DNA of 64,000 nucleotides from Algoriphagus sp. (GCA_029945945.1 JAQSDM010000004.1:220420-284419); one strand, 5' to 3'; shown: positions 34,955-44,196, counted from the stretch's first letter. Notes: generated by a model from the sequence alone, not told the origin. Numbers and translations are program-made.

Positions 34955-36054
34955 TAGTTAGCAGGGTAGTTTTTAATCAGGATATCCACAATTCGCTCGG
35001 AAGTTTTGCCATCCCAAAGAGGGATTCCCTTGTATTGTTTCCATTCTCCCTGCATGATTTTCTCAAGGTATGGTTTCAGTTTTTTCGGATCGGTTCCGAC
35101 CAGTTCGTTCGTTCCGAGGTGGATTGTTTCGGCCCGCTCAGTATTATCACGGAGAGTAATGCAGGGAATATTCATCACGGATGCTTCCTCAGTGATTCCT
35201 CCCGAGTCGGTGATCACTCCTTTTGCATTTTTCACCAGGTAGTTAAATTCCAGGTACCCCAAAGGATCGCTCATCAAAAGATTTGGAGCTTCGATTCCCA
35301 AAGATTGGAGATTTTTAGCTGTACGAGGATGAACCGGGAATACGATTGGTAAACCTTCCGTTCCTTCCAAAATCGCATCGATCATCGCTTTTAGCTTATG
35401 CTCCTGATCTACATTCGCGGGGCGATGCATGGTCATGACGAAATATTCGCCTGGCACGAGTTTTTCAAAAATTTCTCCCTTTGGTCGGACAAATCGAGGC
35501 ATCTGAGCCATCAATGTATCGATCATTGTATTGCCTACAAAGTGAATTTTATCCTCTGCAACTCCACTTTTTCGAAGATTGCTATTCGCAATTTCCGAAG
35601 TGGTGAAAAAATGATCCGTGATGCTGTCAGTCACCATCCGGTTGATTTCTTCCGGCATACTCAGATCTCCGGATCTGATTCCTCCTTCCACGTGTGCCAC
35701 GTCAATCTGGAGTTTTTTTGCAGCAATTGAGCAAGCCAATGTGCTAGTCACATCACCGACAACCAACACCAGATCCGGTCTGTTTTCCATGAGTTCTTTT
35801 TCGAAAGCAATCATGATTGACGCTGTTTGCTCTGCCTGAGTACCTCCTCCACCACCCAGATTCGCATCGGGTTCGGGAATCGAAAGTTGCTCAAAAAAAT
35901 CGCCGGACATTTTTTGATCGTAATGCTGACCAGTGTGAACAAGTCGAAATTGAACCGGAATACCAGCAGCCTGCTTTTTTTGAAGCTGGTGGATAATCGG
36001 TGCAATTTTCATGAAATTGGGTCTTGCACCCGCGACGATTGTAAAGTTAGCCAT
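34954..36054 (-). CDS. wecB: UDP-N-acetylglucosamine 2-epimerase (non-hydrolysing)
   Basis: 366 residues, normal for WecB. N-terminal AGARPNFMKIAP (8-19), LVHTGQHYDQKMSGDFFEQL (~38), VLVVGDVTSTLACSIAAKKL (~95), VAHVEGGIRSGD (~118), MTMHRPANVD (~208) and ITDSGGITEEASVMNIPCITLRDNTERAET (~280) match the GT-B-like epimerase. It converts UDP-GlcNAc to UDP-ManNAc for surface polysaccharide. No dehydrogenase (WecC) is adjacent. The downstream cupin gene overlaps. Confidence 0.95.
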   Translation of the reverse strand: MANFTIVAGARPNFMKIAPIIHQLQKKQAAGIPVQFRLVHTGQHYDQKMSGDFFEQLSIPEPDANLGGGGGTQAEQTASIMIAFEKELMENRPDLVLVVGDVTSTLACSIAAKKLQIDVAHVEGGIRSGDLSMPEEINRMVTDSITDHFFTTSEIANSNLRKSGVAEDKIHFVGNTMIDTLMAQMPRFVRPKGEIFEKLVPGEYFVMTMHRPANVDQEHKLKAMIDAILEGTEGLPIVFPVHPRTAKNLQSLGIEAPNLLMSDPLGYLEFNYLVKNAKGVITDSGGITEEASVMNIPCITLRDNTERAETIHLGTNELVGTDPKKLKPYLEKIMQGEWKQYKGIPLWDGKTSERIVDILIKNYPAN

Positions 36055-36194
36055 CAGTGTTGGTCAGATTTTTATCAAAAATACAGATTCCCTCGTCATG
36101 GTACGGATGAAAATTTGGTTTTGGGTGGTAAGTCTCTTTTGGCTCCTTTTTTGTTTCTTTGCAGAATTAGTTTTTTATCAACAATATATAGTAA

Positions 36195-36863
36195 ATGGGT
36201 TTTGGAAGTAGGTCGGGGGGATTGATTGCCCTTCTTTTTCTCCTTGGAATAGTAATCTTATTTTCTTCCTGTGCTGAGACGCTGGAATCAGAGCAGGTCG
36301 TCTATTCTAATAATTTTTCCAAACTTGACCTTGCAGGATTTGAGAACGGGAAGTTATTTATTTTCCAAAATGATACTGTTGCAGGATATTACCATAATGA
36401 GGAAGTTGCGGTCAAATTGGATAATTTACCTTCCCATAACTTACTCAAAGTGACGATCGATATCCTCGTTCATGACAGTTGGGATGGCAATCCGGAGGAC
36501 AGTATTTCGGGACCCGATTATTGGTTTTTTGGAATAGATAATCAGGAAACCTTCCGAACTACCTTTTCTAATTCACCTTGTGAATCAACGTATTGTCTTT
36601 ACCAATCTTATCCCAACGCCTACTTCAGACAAAATGTACCCAAGTCGGGGGCAATCCAAACCAATATGCCCGGGCTTTGTATTTTTGGGGCTTTTGCCAA
36701 TTACACCACCCGGTATAGTATTTCTCAGATTATAGAGCACAGCAATCCGACAGTTAGAATATTCATGGATTCAGAATTGAAACAAACTAATTCCCCGGAT
36801 CCGGCATGTGATGAGTCCTGGTCATTGGCCAAAGTCACAGTGGAAGCTCTAATTGTAAATTGA
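36195..36863 (+). CDS. Hypothetical lipoprotein upstream of wzi
   Basis: 222 residues; lipoprotein signal ends VILFSSC (Cys ~26). The mature part has a jelly-roll-like beta pattern (VVYSNNFSKLDLAG, LLKVTIDILVHDSWDGNPEDSISGPDYWFFGID, KVTVEALIVN) and four cysteines after the lipid Cys (SPCESTYC, GLCIFG, PACDES) that could form disulfides. No family recognised. The wzi ATG lies 5 bp after its stop codon, so the two form an operon and may act together at the outer membrane. Confidence 0.7.
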   Translation: MGFGSRSGGLIALLFLLGIVILFSSCAETLESEQVVYSNNFSKLDLAGFENGKLFIFQNDTVAGYYHNEEVAVKLDNLPSHNLLKVTIDILVHDSWDGNPEDSISGPDYWFFGIDNQETFRTTFSNSPCESTYCLYQSYPNAYFRQNVPKSGAIQTNMPGLCIFGAFANYTTRYSISQIIEHSNPTVRIFMDSELKQTNSPDPACDESWSLAKVTVEALIVN

Positions 36864-36868
36864 TCCTA

Positions 36869-38572
36869 ATGAAAAACTTGCTTCAAAAGGTTAGATTTTT
36901 AGGGATCCTGTTTGGGTTGATTCTCTCTTTGAATTTCCTACAAGCCCAAACTATCCCTGTCGGCACTCCTGTTCTGGATGATTATCTCCGAAGAGCTCAG
37001 CTTTTAGGTCTGGTGGATTCAGCCTCTTCCTTCATGATCCGTCCGCTTTATCCGGTTTCTGCATTTGGAGTGAAAGACGGCTTTGATTTGGACAGCTCAA
37101 TAGTAGATCTGGATAATTCTGTATTTCACAGAAGATTTGGGAAAGAAGCCAAAGGCAAATTTCTCATGTTACCAGCGACCTATAAGCTTCAGTATAATTC
37201 AACTTATGCCTTTGGAGTAAATGACGGGGCTTTTATTCCGAATCGGGGTTTTCAAAATATCCTTAGTGCAGGAGTATATGCCGAGTATGGCAAGTTTAGC
37301 CTGCAAGTGCAGCCGGAACTTTTGATGGCTCAAAACCAGGATTACATCGGGTTCCCGATTGAGCATCAGGCCACAATTCTTTTTTATTATGAGTACATGA
37401 ACCGAATCGACATGCCTGAGCGATTTGGAGACAAATCATATAACCAGTTCTTGGCTGGTCAATCCAGTTTCAGATTCAATCATAAAGAGGTTTCCTTGGG
37501 AATTTCTACCGAAAACCTTTGGTGGGGGCCGGGACGTAGAAACTCACTTCTTCTGGGGAATAATGCGCCTGGATTCCTGCATTTTACCTTAAATACCCGA
37601 AAACCAGTCCAGACTAAAATTGGGTCTTTTGAAGGACAACTGATTTCAGGATTTTTGAAATCCTCGAAATTTCTTCCTCCATGGCCTGATTATAACATTC
37701 AACAAAACCCCGTTTACATTCCTAAGCAGGTAGATGGAAATAGGTATTTAGCAGGCTTGATAGTCACTTACCAGCCAAAGTGGGTTCCGGGTTTATTCCT
37801 GGGATATGGCTCGATCAATCATTTGTATCGGGATGATATCACTGATTTCTCAGATCTTCTCCCTGTTTTCAATGGCAGAAAGGGTCCCGCAAATGTCTTT
37901 GATCCTATCCGTGATAAGAGACAACAATTCAGTTCCGGATATTTCAGATGGCTGAGTGCCGAAGGACATTTTGAGTTCTACGGAGAATATGGAACGAATG
38001 GAAATAGCACTACCGTCAATGATTTTCTAATCACTCCGGAATCAGGGCGGGCCTTCACGTTTGGATTTTCCTATTTGATGGATTTGAAAAAAGAGGGACA
38101 TCATTTCCAGATCAGTTCAGAAATGACCCAAACAGGTCAGACGATCAGAGACGATATCAGAAATCTTAAAACCTGGTACATTCATGATCATGTGAGGCAC
38201 GGATATACTCAAAATGGGCAGGTTCTCGGAGTGGGTAATGGTCCTGGCAGTAATATGATTTTTGTGGAATTTGCCTGGGTGAATAAGATGAACCGCATCG
38301 GATTCCAAATGGAGCGGATCGAATATAATAATGACTTCTATTATTACCGATATGAGGCTTCAAAAGACTTCCGTAATAAATATGTAGATCTTGTTCCTTC
38401 TTTGATCGCTGACTGGAAACTGGGAGATTTTCTCTTGAGCGGAAGAATGCAATATGTGAGTACGCTGAATTACAAGTGGTTTTTGGAGAATCAGCCAGAC
38501 CAATATTTTGTTCCCGGATATGACCGAAAGAACTTTGTAGCCCAATTGGGAGTAGCTTATTTGTTTCGATAA
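36869..38572 (+). CDS. Capsule assembly Wzi family outer membrane protein
   Basis: ATG 36869 gives 567 residues with signal peptide ending FLQAQ. The beta-barrel pattern includes the Caps_assemb_Wzi landmarks EYGKFSLQVQPELLMAQ (~145), NRIDMPERFGDKSYNQFLAGQSS (~180), NLWWGPGRRNSLLLGNNAPGFLHF (~215) and GQLISGFLKSSKF (~255). Wzi proteins anchor or surface-assemble capsular polysaccharide. It is co-transcribed with the lipoprotein before it. The last 16 bp overlap the convergent glycosyltransferase gene. Confidence 0.88.
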   Translation: MKNLLQKVRFLGILFGLILSLNFLQAQTIPVGTPVLDDYLRRAQLLGLVDSASSFMIRPLYPVSAFGVKDGFDLDSSIVDLDNSVFHRRFGKEAKGKFLMLPATYKLQYNSTYAFGVNDGAFIPNRGFQNILSAGVYAEYGKFSLQVQPELLMAQNQDYIGFPIEHQATILFYYEYMNRIDMPERFGDKSYNQFLAGQSSFRFNHKEVSLGISTENLWWGPGRRNSLLLGNNAPGFLHFTLNTRKPVQTKIGSFEGQLISGFLKSSKFLPPWPDYNIQQNPVYIPKQVDGNRYLAGLIVTYQPKWVPGLFLGYGSINHLYRDDITDFSDLLPVFNGRKGPANVFDPIRDKRQQFSSGYFRWLSAEGHFEFYGEYGTNGNSTTVNDFLITPESGRAFTFGFSYLMDLKKEGHHFQISSEMTQTGQTIRDDIRNLKTWYIHDHVRHGYTQNGQVLGVGNGPGSNMIFVEFAWVNKMNRIGFQMERIEYNNDFYYYRYEASKDFRNKYVDLVPSLIADWKLGDFLLSGRMQYVSTLNYKWFLENQPDQYFVPGYDRKNFVAQLGVAYLFR

Positions 38573-39402
38573 ATCTTTAGTTTGTTGCCAATGGTATTAG
38601 CAAAGAAGCTGAAAATTTTTCTTCTTATTCTTTGCTTTTCTCGAGGGGTAAGAGATGATTTATGAATGCAATCCCAAATTGAAACCCAAAGTGCTGTTTT
38701 GTTAAATAGTCCGTATTTCCATGAACCACTTACAGATTTTGGGTCATAGTTTTTGGAAAACAAAATATTTCTGGAATGGACGAATTCACCCACAAAGGCA
38801 ATTTCAAGGAGCCAAAGCAAGTCCGCAAAAAATTCTTTTTCCCCGAACATCAATTTTTTTACAGGGAGAATTTGCTTAATAATTGAGCTTTTGCAAAGCC
38901 CATGGCATGCCGCCCACCACCATTCCTTTCTTTCAAGAATCGACTCAACTCGATCCACCGGATCACTTTTTTTTATCGGATCGAAATATGTGGTGGTGAA
39001 ACTAACACCATTTTGAAAGCAATTATTCATTCCGGGAATGCAAAGTGCCGCTTTTGGATTTTCTATTAAAATTTCCACCTGCTCACTTATGAAGTCTGGA
39101 TAGAGATGGTCATCATGGGGACTGAAGAAACAATAATCGGATCTATCAACGGCAATTCTCCATAATTTCTCGTTGTTTGCAAACCAGCCAAGATTTGTTT
39201 CATTTCTTATGACAGTGAAGTTGGGATGAACTTTTGCAAACTCTTTGCAGATTTCAAAAGTATTATCGGGGGAAGCATCATCGCAAATGATAATTTCAAA
39301 ATTGGGATAAGTTTGATTCCCCAAAGACTCCAGGGTTTTGATAATAAATTTTTCTGCGTTAAAAGCGGGCACGAAACCCACCACTTTAGGGTAATTATTC
39401 AT
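38557..39402 (-). CDS. Glycosyltransferase family 2
   Basis: Starting at ATG 39402 gives 281 residues; a start at 39447 adds 15 non-typical residues. The GT-A fold is clear: VVGFVPAFNAEKFIIKTLESLGNQTYPNFEIIICDDASPDNT at the start (UDP-binding D-D), FFSPHDDHLYPDFI (~92, DxD-like HDD) and KEWWWAACHGLC (~155). The C-terminus is basic and helical. It probably adds a sugar to a surface polysaccharide. It lies tail to tail with wzi. Confidence 0.88.
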   Translation of the reverse strand: MNNYPKVVGFVPAFNAEKFIIKTLESLGNQTYPNFEIIICDDASPDNTFEICKEFAKVHPNFTVIRNETNLGWFANNEKLWRIAVDRSDYCFFSPHDDHLYPDFISEQVEILIENPKAALCIPGMNNCFQNGVSFTTTYFDPIKKSDPVDRVESILERKEWWWAACHGLCKSSIIKQILPVKKLMFGEKEFFADLLWLLEIAFVGEFVHSRNILFSKNYDPKSVSGSWKYGLFNKTALWVSIWDCIHKSSLTPREKQRIRRKIFSFFANTIGNKLKIYRNK

Positions 39403-39561
39403 TTTTATTGCAGAAAGAAAAATTAATAAAGCTGTATTTGGTCTCACTTTAAGCTAGCTAAGAAAGAAAATTAATTCGCCAAAAGGTTTACTAATTATCG
39501 AATCTAATTAGAAGGTTTCACATATTAATATCAGAAATTGCGACAAAATACTTTTCAAAAA

Positions 39562-40074
39562 ATGATAGTAGAAAAAAATAAAGTTATCACAGTCACTTAC
39601 TCACTAAGAGTAGATGATGGCGAAACAGGTCCCGTTCCATTTGAAGAAGTAACAGAATCACATCCCTTTATTTTCCTTTTTGGTGCGGGGGGTGTTCTTC
39701 CCGGACTGGAGGATGCCATGAAAGGGAAGTCGGAAGGGGAAGAGTTTTCAGTTTTTTTAGACTTCGAAAATGGTTACGGGGATTATGATGAATCAAAAAA
39801 AGTGATTATTCCCAAATCCAATTTTAAGGAAGACGGGAAGAAAAACAAGGATTTGCTCAGAGTAGGTCAGGTTATTCCGATGCAGGATGATAAAGGAAAT
39901 CAGATGCGGGGAGAAATTACCAAAGTAGATTATCGTGGAGTTCACATGGATTTTAATTCTCCGTTAGCGGGGTATGATTTATACTTTGAGGGGAAAATTA
40001 TCTCTATCCGGGATGCTGAGCCGATTGAGATCGAACATGGACATGTACACGGACCAGGCGGTCATCAACATTAA
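39562..40074 (+). CDS. slyD: SlyD-type FKBP peptidyl-prolyl isomerase
   Basis: ATG 39562 gives 170 residues. The FKBP part VITVTYSLRVDDGE...FLFGAGGVLPGLEDAMKGKSEGEEF (~8-65) and the IF insert-in-flap domain (GYGDYDESKKVIIPKSNF...IPMQDDKGNQMRGEITKVDYRGVHMDFNSPLAGYDLYFEGKI, ~70-145) give the SlyD layout. The C-terminal tail HGHVHGPGGHQH is histidine-rich and can bind Ni or Zn. A cytoplasmic folding helper. Followed by a strong terminator at 40107. Confidence 0.9.
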   Translation: MIVEKNKVITVTYSLRVDDGETGPVPFEEVTESHPFIFLFGAGGVLPGLEDAMKGKSEGEEFSVFLDFENGYGDYDESKKVIIPKSNFKEDGKKNKDLLRVGQVIPMQDDKGNQMRGEITKVDYRGVHMDFNSPLAGYDLYFEGKIISIRDAEPIEIEHGHVHGPGGHQH

Positions 40075-40106
40075 TTGCTTAAATAACGTAAGTACTATTC
40101 AAGATT

Positions 40107-40148
40107 ATCCCCCAAAGCGGATTGTGCTACTTTGGGGGATATTTTATT
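40107..40148 (+). terminator. Terminator after slyD
   Basis: ATCCCCCAAAG (40107-40117) pairs perfectly with CTTTGGGGGAT (40130-40140), followed by ATTTTATT. Confidence 0.82.
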
Positions 40149-40169
40149 GTATTCGAAAATTCAACATGT

Positions 40170-40667
40170 ATGAAAACAATCGTTTTTTCCCTTGGAAAAG
40201 TAGCCCTCTTCGTAATTTTATTTGCCTTTTTAGCCTGCTCCGGTGAAGAGAACCCATCTGGCAATGAAGAAATATCCGCTTCAGTGTCCGGTGTTGGCAG
40301 TTTTACTTCTTCCAAAGATTTTGATACGGTTTTCGGGACCAAGGTTGTCACCGAGACAGCAACTGCCCTGAACATCCAAGGCACTGATAATAGCGGAAAA
40401 GGCTTTTTGTTAAGAATCTCTCCTTATGACGGTCCGGGTACTTATGAATTGGGAGGTGCTGACAATGAAAATTTAGCTATTTGGATAAATGGACCAACAA
40501 CAGGAGATCAATATTCTTCAGCATTTCAAGGGAGTTCTGGCAGCATAGTTGTATCCGCAGATGCTGAGGGAATAGTCGAGGGTACTTTCGGATTTACAGG
40601 AAAATTGAGTGATACCTCAGCAGCTAAAACCATAACCAATGGAAAATTCAAAGTGAATCTCCAGTAA
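40170..40667 (+). CDS. Hypothetical lipoprotein (DUF6252-like)
   Basis: ATG 40170 gives 165 residues; lipoprotein signal LFAFLAC. The mature part is a small all-beta domain (ALNIQGTDNSGKGFLLRISPYDGPGTYELGG, SSGSIVVSADAEGIVEGTFGFTGKLSDT, ITNGKFKVNLQ) like the DUF6252/lipocalin-like lipoproteins common in Bacteroidota. The family placement is by pattern only. It stands alone between two terminators; function unknown. Confidence 0.65.
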   Translation: MKTIVFSLGKVALFVILFAFLACSGEENPSGNEEISASVSGVGSFTSSKDFDTVFGTKVVTETATALNIQGTDNSGKGFLLRISPYDGPGTYELGGADNENLAIWINGPTTGDQYSSAFQGSSGSIVVSADAEGIVEGTFGFTGKLSDTSAAKTITNGKFKVNLQ

Positions 40668-40759
40668 GTTCCACACGCTGCAGGAAATATTGAAGAGAAA
40701 AATAGTTTTTTTGAAAAGCGAAATTTCGGAAGATTGGGGTGATTGAACCGAAGTGAGCT

Positions 40760-40795
40760 AAGGCCTCTCGTAATTGGGAGGCCTTTTTTTTTTTA
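40760..40795 (+). terminator. Terminator
   Basis: AAGGCCTC (40760-40767) / GAGGCCTT (40778-40785) with eleven Ts. It serves the plus-strand lipoprotein gene and touches the stop of the minus-strand gene at 40793. Confidence 0.85.
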
Positions 40796-41617
40796 TCGGA
40801 TTTGGTGCCCGACGGTTTTGTATGCCATTTCTTTAGTCAAATCTTTTAGTCCTTCAATTCGCTCAGAAGGGTAAAGCGCCAAAGCCTTGGAAAGTTGATT
40901 TGAAGCTTCCTGATATTTTTGGTTATTGAATAGCAGGATAGCATCATTGTAATACAGCAATCCCGCAAGTTGATTCAGGCTTACTTTTCTAAAAATTGCA
41001 TTATTGGACAAATCAATTTTTGGAGTTCCGATTCGTTGATTCAATGATCCCAATTGAGCAAACTCTACCTGCTTGTATGCTTCCAAATATGCAGCAACCT
41101 CAGATGGAGCAGTTATCATTCCACCTATCGGAAGCGTGCTTTCCAGAATTATGTTTTTTCCGTCGACTTCCGCCACAATAAATACATGGTAGTCAGTTTC
41201 AACGATATCAAATTTGAACCCGTATCGGTCCAGGAGCATTCCCAAGGCAGCTGAACCGCTCACGCAGTCGTACTTTCCGACCTCAAGCATGTCATTGAAG
41301 GTGGAGTGTTGCTCGTATTTTTTGAGTAGGGATTGGTGTGTTTTCTGGAAGATCTGTCTTAAGAAGGTGAGATCTTTTGATTCTTTCACCCTCTTTTGAT
41401 CGAGTTCCTCTACTAAATTGATCCAAGGACTTCCCGGATTTATTTCCGCAGCACTTACTGCACGGAAAAGCGATAACGGCTGGTTTTTTCCTTCGTTCCA
41501 AAAAAATCTCTCTGCTTCTGATTCAAAGTATAAGTTTTCCTCCGATACAAGCGATTCCTGAGCCTTGGCGGAACCAAGAACTCCCAGAATAAGCAGTATG
41601 AAGAGTATGTTTTTCAT
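40793..41617 (-). CDS. Secreted transglutaminase-like protein with TPR-like C-terminus
   Basis: 274 residues, signal peptide MKNILFILLILGVLGSAKA. The central segment YDCVSGSAALGMLLDRYGFKFDIVETDYHVFIVAEVDGKNIILEST has Cys, His and Glu in the order and spacing of a transglutaminase/cysteine-protease core. The C-terminal YYNDAILLFNNQKYQEASNQLSKALALYPSE is one TPR unit. Likely periplasmic; the substrate is unknown. A well-spaced promoter lies just upstream. Similar proteins are common in Cytophagales with no assigned role. Confidence 0.75.
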   Translation of the reverse strand: MKNILFILLILGVLGSAKAQESLVSEENLYFESEAERFFWNEGKNQPLSLFRAVSAAEINPGSPWINLVEELDQKRVKESKDLTFLRQIFQKTHQSLLKKYEQHSTFNDMLEVGKYDCVSGSAALGMLLDRYGFKFDIVETDYHVFIVAEVDGKNIILESTLPIGGMITAPSEVAAYLEAYKQVEFAQLGSLNQRIGTPKIDLSNNAIFRKVSLNQLAGLLYYNDAILLFNNQKYQEASNQLSKALALYPSERIEGLKDLTKEMAYKTVGHQIR

Positions 41618-41648
41618 CGCACATGAATCCAGTGTTAATTAGATGTGA

Positions 41649-41679
41649 TAAAATTAACAATTTGTTAACATTGACCAAA
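41649..41679 (-). promoter_or_regulatory. Bacteroidota promoter for the transglutaminase-like gene
   Basis: On the minus strand TTTG (41679-41676) is followed after exactly 19 bp by TAATTTTA (41656-41649), one mismatch from TANNTTTG. The ATG at 41617 lies about 25 bp past the predicted start of transcription. Confidence 0.45.
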
Positions 41680-41715
41680 TAAATAGCCAAAAACTTAACA
41701 TGGGAGTAATGTGAG

Positions 41716-42189
41716 CTATTCATGGTGGTAGGGCTCATTTCCCAGTATGGTAAACGCCCTGTACAATTGTTCTGCGAAAAATGGGCGAATCATTTGGTGC
41801 GAAAAAGTCATTTTGGAAAGAGAAATTTTTCCATTTGCCCGGGCATAAACCGCTTCAGAGAACCCGTAAGGGCCTCCGATGACGAAAATCAGCTGTTTCA
41901 ATCCTGAGTTCATCTTTTTCTGAAGGAAGTCAGAAAACTCCATGGAACTGAAAGTCTTGCCTCTCTCATCGAGCAAAATAAGTTCATCCGACTGTTGAAG
42001 TTTTTTTAGAATCAATTCACCTTCTTTTTCCTTTTGGGCTGGAATGCTGAGTGATTTTGTGTTTTTGAGGTCCAGGATGATCTCCAGATCAAAGCGGATG
42101 TAATGTCCAAGACGCTGAACATATTCTTCGGTTAGTTTCTGGATGGCCGGATTGTCTGTTTTCCCGATCGCTATCAGTCTAATTTGCAT
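41716..42189 (-). CDS. rlmH: 23S rRNA pseudouridine-1915 N3-methyltransferase
   Basis: ATG 42189 gives 157 residues, the standard RlmH length; the open frame starts five residues earlier. MQIRLIAIGKTDN opens the protein, and SPOUT-fold signatures follow: LILLDERGKTFSSMEFSDFL (~70), FVIGGPYGFSEAVYARA (~103), LSLS-like KISLSKMTFSHQMIRPFFAEQLYRAFTILGNEPYHHE to the end. It methylates pseudouridine 1915 in helix 69. Highly conserved and single copy. Confidence 0.95.
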   Translation of the reverse strand: MQIRLIAIGKTDNPAIQKLTEEYVQRLGHYIRFDLEIILDLKNTKSLSIPAQKEKEGELILKKLQQSDELILLDERGKTFSSMEFSDFLQKKMNSGLKQLIFVIGGPYGFSEAVYARANGKISLSKMTFSHQMIRPFFAEQLYRAFTILGNEPYHHE

Positions 42190-42375
42190 GTGATAAAGAT
42201 GCATATTTTATCCGAGCGAGTAAAAATTCAAAAACTGCAGACTTTTTTCTCCATCTAAAACCAAAGTTTGCCGTCTTTAAGTGTTTTAGTCCTTTTATTA
42301 TTTCTTAACAAATTGCTCATAAACAAAGCTTTATCCAGCATGTTCTTAATCCACAAACCAAAACTATTTACTAGC

Positions 42376-42876
42376 ATGAAAAAATTAGGAAGTATTGTAA
42401 TGGTGGCGCTGATGATCTTCGCGTCCTCATTTACGACAAAAACACAGAATGTACACAAAGTTGAAGCAGACATCGTGGATTTGGCAGTAGCCACAGATTT
42501 CTTGTCTACTCTTGTTGCCGCAGTTAAAGCTGGCGACCTGGTTGATGTATTGAAAGGTGATGGACCATTCACAGTTTTCGCTCCTACCAATGAGGCGTTT
42601 GCTAAGTTACCTGCCGGAACAGTTGAGAATTTGTTGAAGCCTGAGAATAAAGCTCAGCTTGTTGCAGTTTTGACTTACCACGTTGTACCAGGTAAAATCA
42701 TGTCTAAAGACTTGAAAAATGGTCAAACAGCTGCAACTGTTCAGGGAAAGAATATCACTGTTACCTTGAAGGATGGCAAGGCGATGATCAACAACGCAAC
42801 GGTTACTGCTGCTGACATCGAAGCTAGCAATGGAGTTGTTCACGTGATTGACACGGTGATTTTGCCTCCTATGTAA
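42376..42876 (+). CDS. Fasciclin (FAS1) domain protein, secreted
   Basis: ATG 42376 gives 166 residues with a signal-like hydrophobic start ([11 protein letters not shown]). One FAS1 domain fills the rest: [48 protein letters not shown] (H1 region with [11 protein letters not shown]), then [15 protein letters not shown] and the H2 region [19 protein letters not shown]1 proteins mediate adhesion or matrix contacts. The frame opens at 42268 but the 36 extra residues are not family-like. Followed by a strong terminator. Confidence 0.93.
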   Translation: MKKLGSIVMVALMIFASSFTTKTQNVHKVEADIVDLAVATDFLSTLVAAVKAGDLVDVLKGDGPFTVFAPTNEAFAKLPAGTVENLLKPENKAQLVAVLTYHVVPGKIMSKDLKNGQTAATVQGKNITVTLKDGKAMINNATVTAADIEASNGVVHVIDTVILPPM

Positions 42877-42894
42877 GCTCAGGCTGATAAAGCT

Positions 42895-42932
42895 AAAAGC
42901 CCTCCGATTGGTAAAGTCGGAGGGCTTTTTCA
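42895..42932 (+). terminator. Bidirectional terminator
   Basis: AAAAGCCCTCCGA (42895-42907) pairs with TCGGAGGGCTTTT (42917-42929). T runs exist on both strands, so it serves the fasciclin gene and the convergent YcxB-like gene. Confidence 0.88.
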
Positions 42933-42933
42933 T

Positions 42934-43407
42934 TTATTTGATCAGTTCTTTTCTTTTCAGGATTGTCTCCATGAATTTCCGCTCGTTGTCTGAGTTGAAT
43001 ATTCTGAAAGGAAGGTGAATAAACTGGGCTTTTGACATGTAGAGAACATAAGCGTCTTTAGTCATTTCTACACGCTTGATCATATTCCATTGAACCGGCA
43101 TTCCTTCTCTTACATTGAGCTTCATCAGAATTTGGCGGCTATCGATCTCATAGGAAAGCTTTTCGAAGATTACCTTATTCTGTTCCATTTGGGTGACACC
43201 TGTAAACTGGATAGCCCAAAAAAGTACATAAAGACCATAAGCAATGATAGCACCGACAAACCACCAAATAGACGCAATCCAGAAGAATCCCAAACAGATG
43301 GCCAAAGCAATCAAAATCACCCACCATTGCTCTTTAATTATATTGATCAAACCCATTTTGATGTAGGTTCCGGTCGGTAATTGATATTTTTTTGTTTTAA
43401 TAATCAT
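42934..43407 (-). CDS. Membrane protein with YcxB-like domain
   Basis: 157 residues. After a short N-terminus with basic KTKKYQLPTG come two membrane helices (WWVILIALAICLGFFWIASIWW and FVGAIIAYGLYVLFWAIQF, ~28-68), then a C-terminal domain (VIFEKLSYEIDSRQILMKLNVREGMPVQWNMIKRVEMTKDAYVLYMSKAQFIHLPFRIF) that matches the YcxB-like PH-fold pattern. Function unknown. Convergent with the fasciclin gene, sharing its terminator. Confidence 0.7.
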   Translation of the reverse strand: MIIKTKKYQLPTGTYIKMGLINIIKEQWWVILIALAICLGFFWIASIWWFVGAIIAYGLYVLFWAIQFTGVTQMEQNKVIFEKLSYEIDSRQILMKLNVREGMPVQWNMIKRVEMTKDAYVLYMSKAQFIHLPFRIFNSDNERKFMETILKRKELIK

Positions 43408-43558
43408 CCTTTTTCAATTTCAGAGCGCAAATATCCAAGTATCCTTGGGATTAAACAAGCCGAATAAAATCATAAAATGAGGTTCTTTTGAGAAACATTT
43501 GGGCTAACTCATTGATTTAAAAACAGTATTCGTTTAACTTATATCAAAATTTTTAGCC

Positions 43559-43789
43559 ATGAGTAGTTTAGTAATTGATCTGATCTTGTGTGGGGTGGCG
43601 TATGTAATATTAATTTACTTCGTCGCCACTCTGACCAAAAACTCCCTGAGACGTGGCGATATCAGCGGGGACGATGGAGATGGCGGAATCGAAAACCTCA
43701 GTCCTCCAAAAATTGATTTACCTCCGGGGGTGATTTGGCCTTCTGATGTTCCCAAAACCAGTAAGAGGCCAGATCCTGTTGAGTATTAA
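43559..43789 (+). CDS. Small single-pass membrane protein
   Basis: 76 residues. One helix (VIDLILCGVAYVILIYFVATL, ~5-25) is followed by a polar tail with an acidic glycine-rich patch (GDISGDDGDGGIENL) and a proline-rich end (PPKIDLPPGVIWPSDVPKTSKRPDPVEY). No family recognised. Its stop overlaps that of the Fur gene by 4 bp on the opposite strand. The length and clean end suggest a real gene. Confidence 0.6.
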   Translation: MSSLVIDLILCGVAYVILIYFVATLTKNSLRRGDISGDDGDGGIENLSPPKIDLPPGVIWPSDVPKTSKRPDPVEY

Positions 43790-44196
43790 TGGCATTTTTC
43801 GCAAATACCCTGCACGAGTAAGTTCATTTCTTTTTTAATGAAACCGGCAGGCAATTTTATCGAAGGGAGACTGATTGATTCTAGACAGGTGGTTTCTCCA
43901 CAGATTTCACATTTGAAGTGAACATGCTCATGGCTATGGTCATGATGATCCTCGTGTGAGCAAAGGGCATATTTAGTTGCTCCGCTATCATCCAGGACTT
44001 TGTGAATAAGATCCTTGTCCAAAAAAGTCTTCAGAGTGCGATAGATCGTCACCCGATCAAATTTATTATTCAAAGTGTCTTCTAAATCGGCATGCGCCAA
44101 AGCTACTTGCTTGTCAAGAAACTGGCGAATAATCTCCAGCCTGCAATCAGTGACGCGGAGCTTGTGACTAAGTAGAATAGAATCCGGGGTTACCAT
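43786..44196 (-). CDS. Fur/Zur family metal-responsive transcriptional repressor
   Basis: 136 residues. The winged-helix part LRVTDCRLEIIRQFLDKQVALAHADLEDTL...DRVTIYRTLKTFLDKDLIHKV (~12-68) ends in the Fur-type DNA-recognition helix. The metal part has a histidine-rich run (HEDHHDHSHEHVHF, ~81-94) and two CxxC pairs (CEICGETTC and GICEKC), the structural zinc site. The histidines suggest Zur or a nickel/zinc sensor rather than Fur. Its target operator is not identified in the window. Confidence 0.88.
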   Translation of the reverse strand: MVTPDSILLSHKLRVTDCRLEIIRQFLDKQVALAHADLEDTLNNKFDRVTIYRTLKTFLDKDLIHKVLDDSGATKYALCSHEDHHDHSHEHVHFKCEICGETTCLESISLPSIKLPAGFIKKEMNLLVQGICEKCH

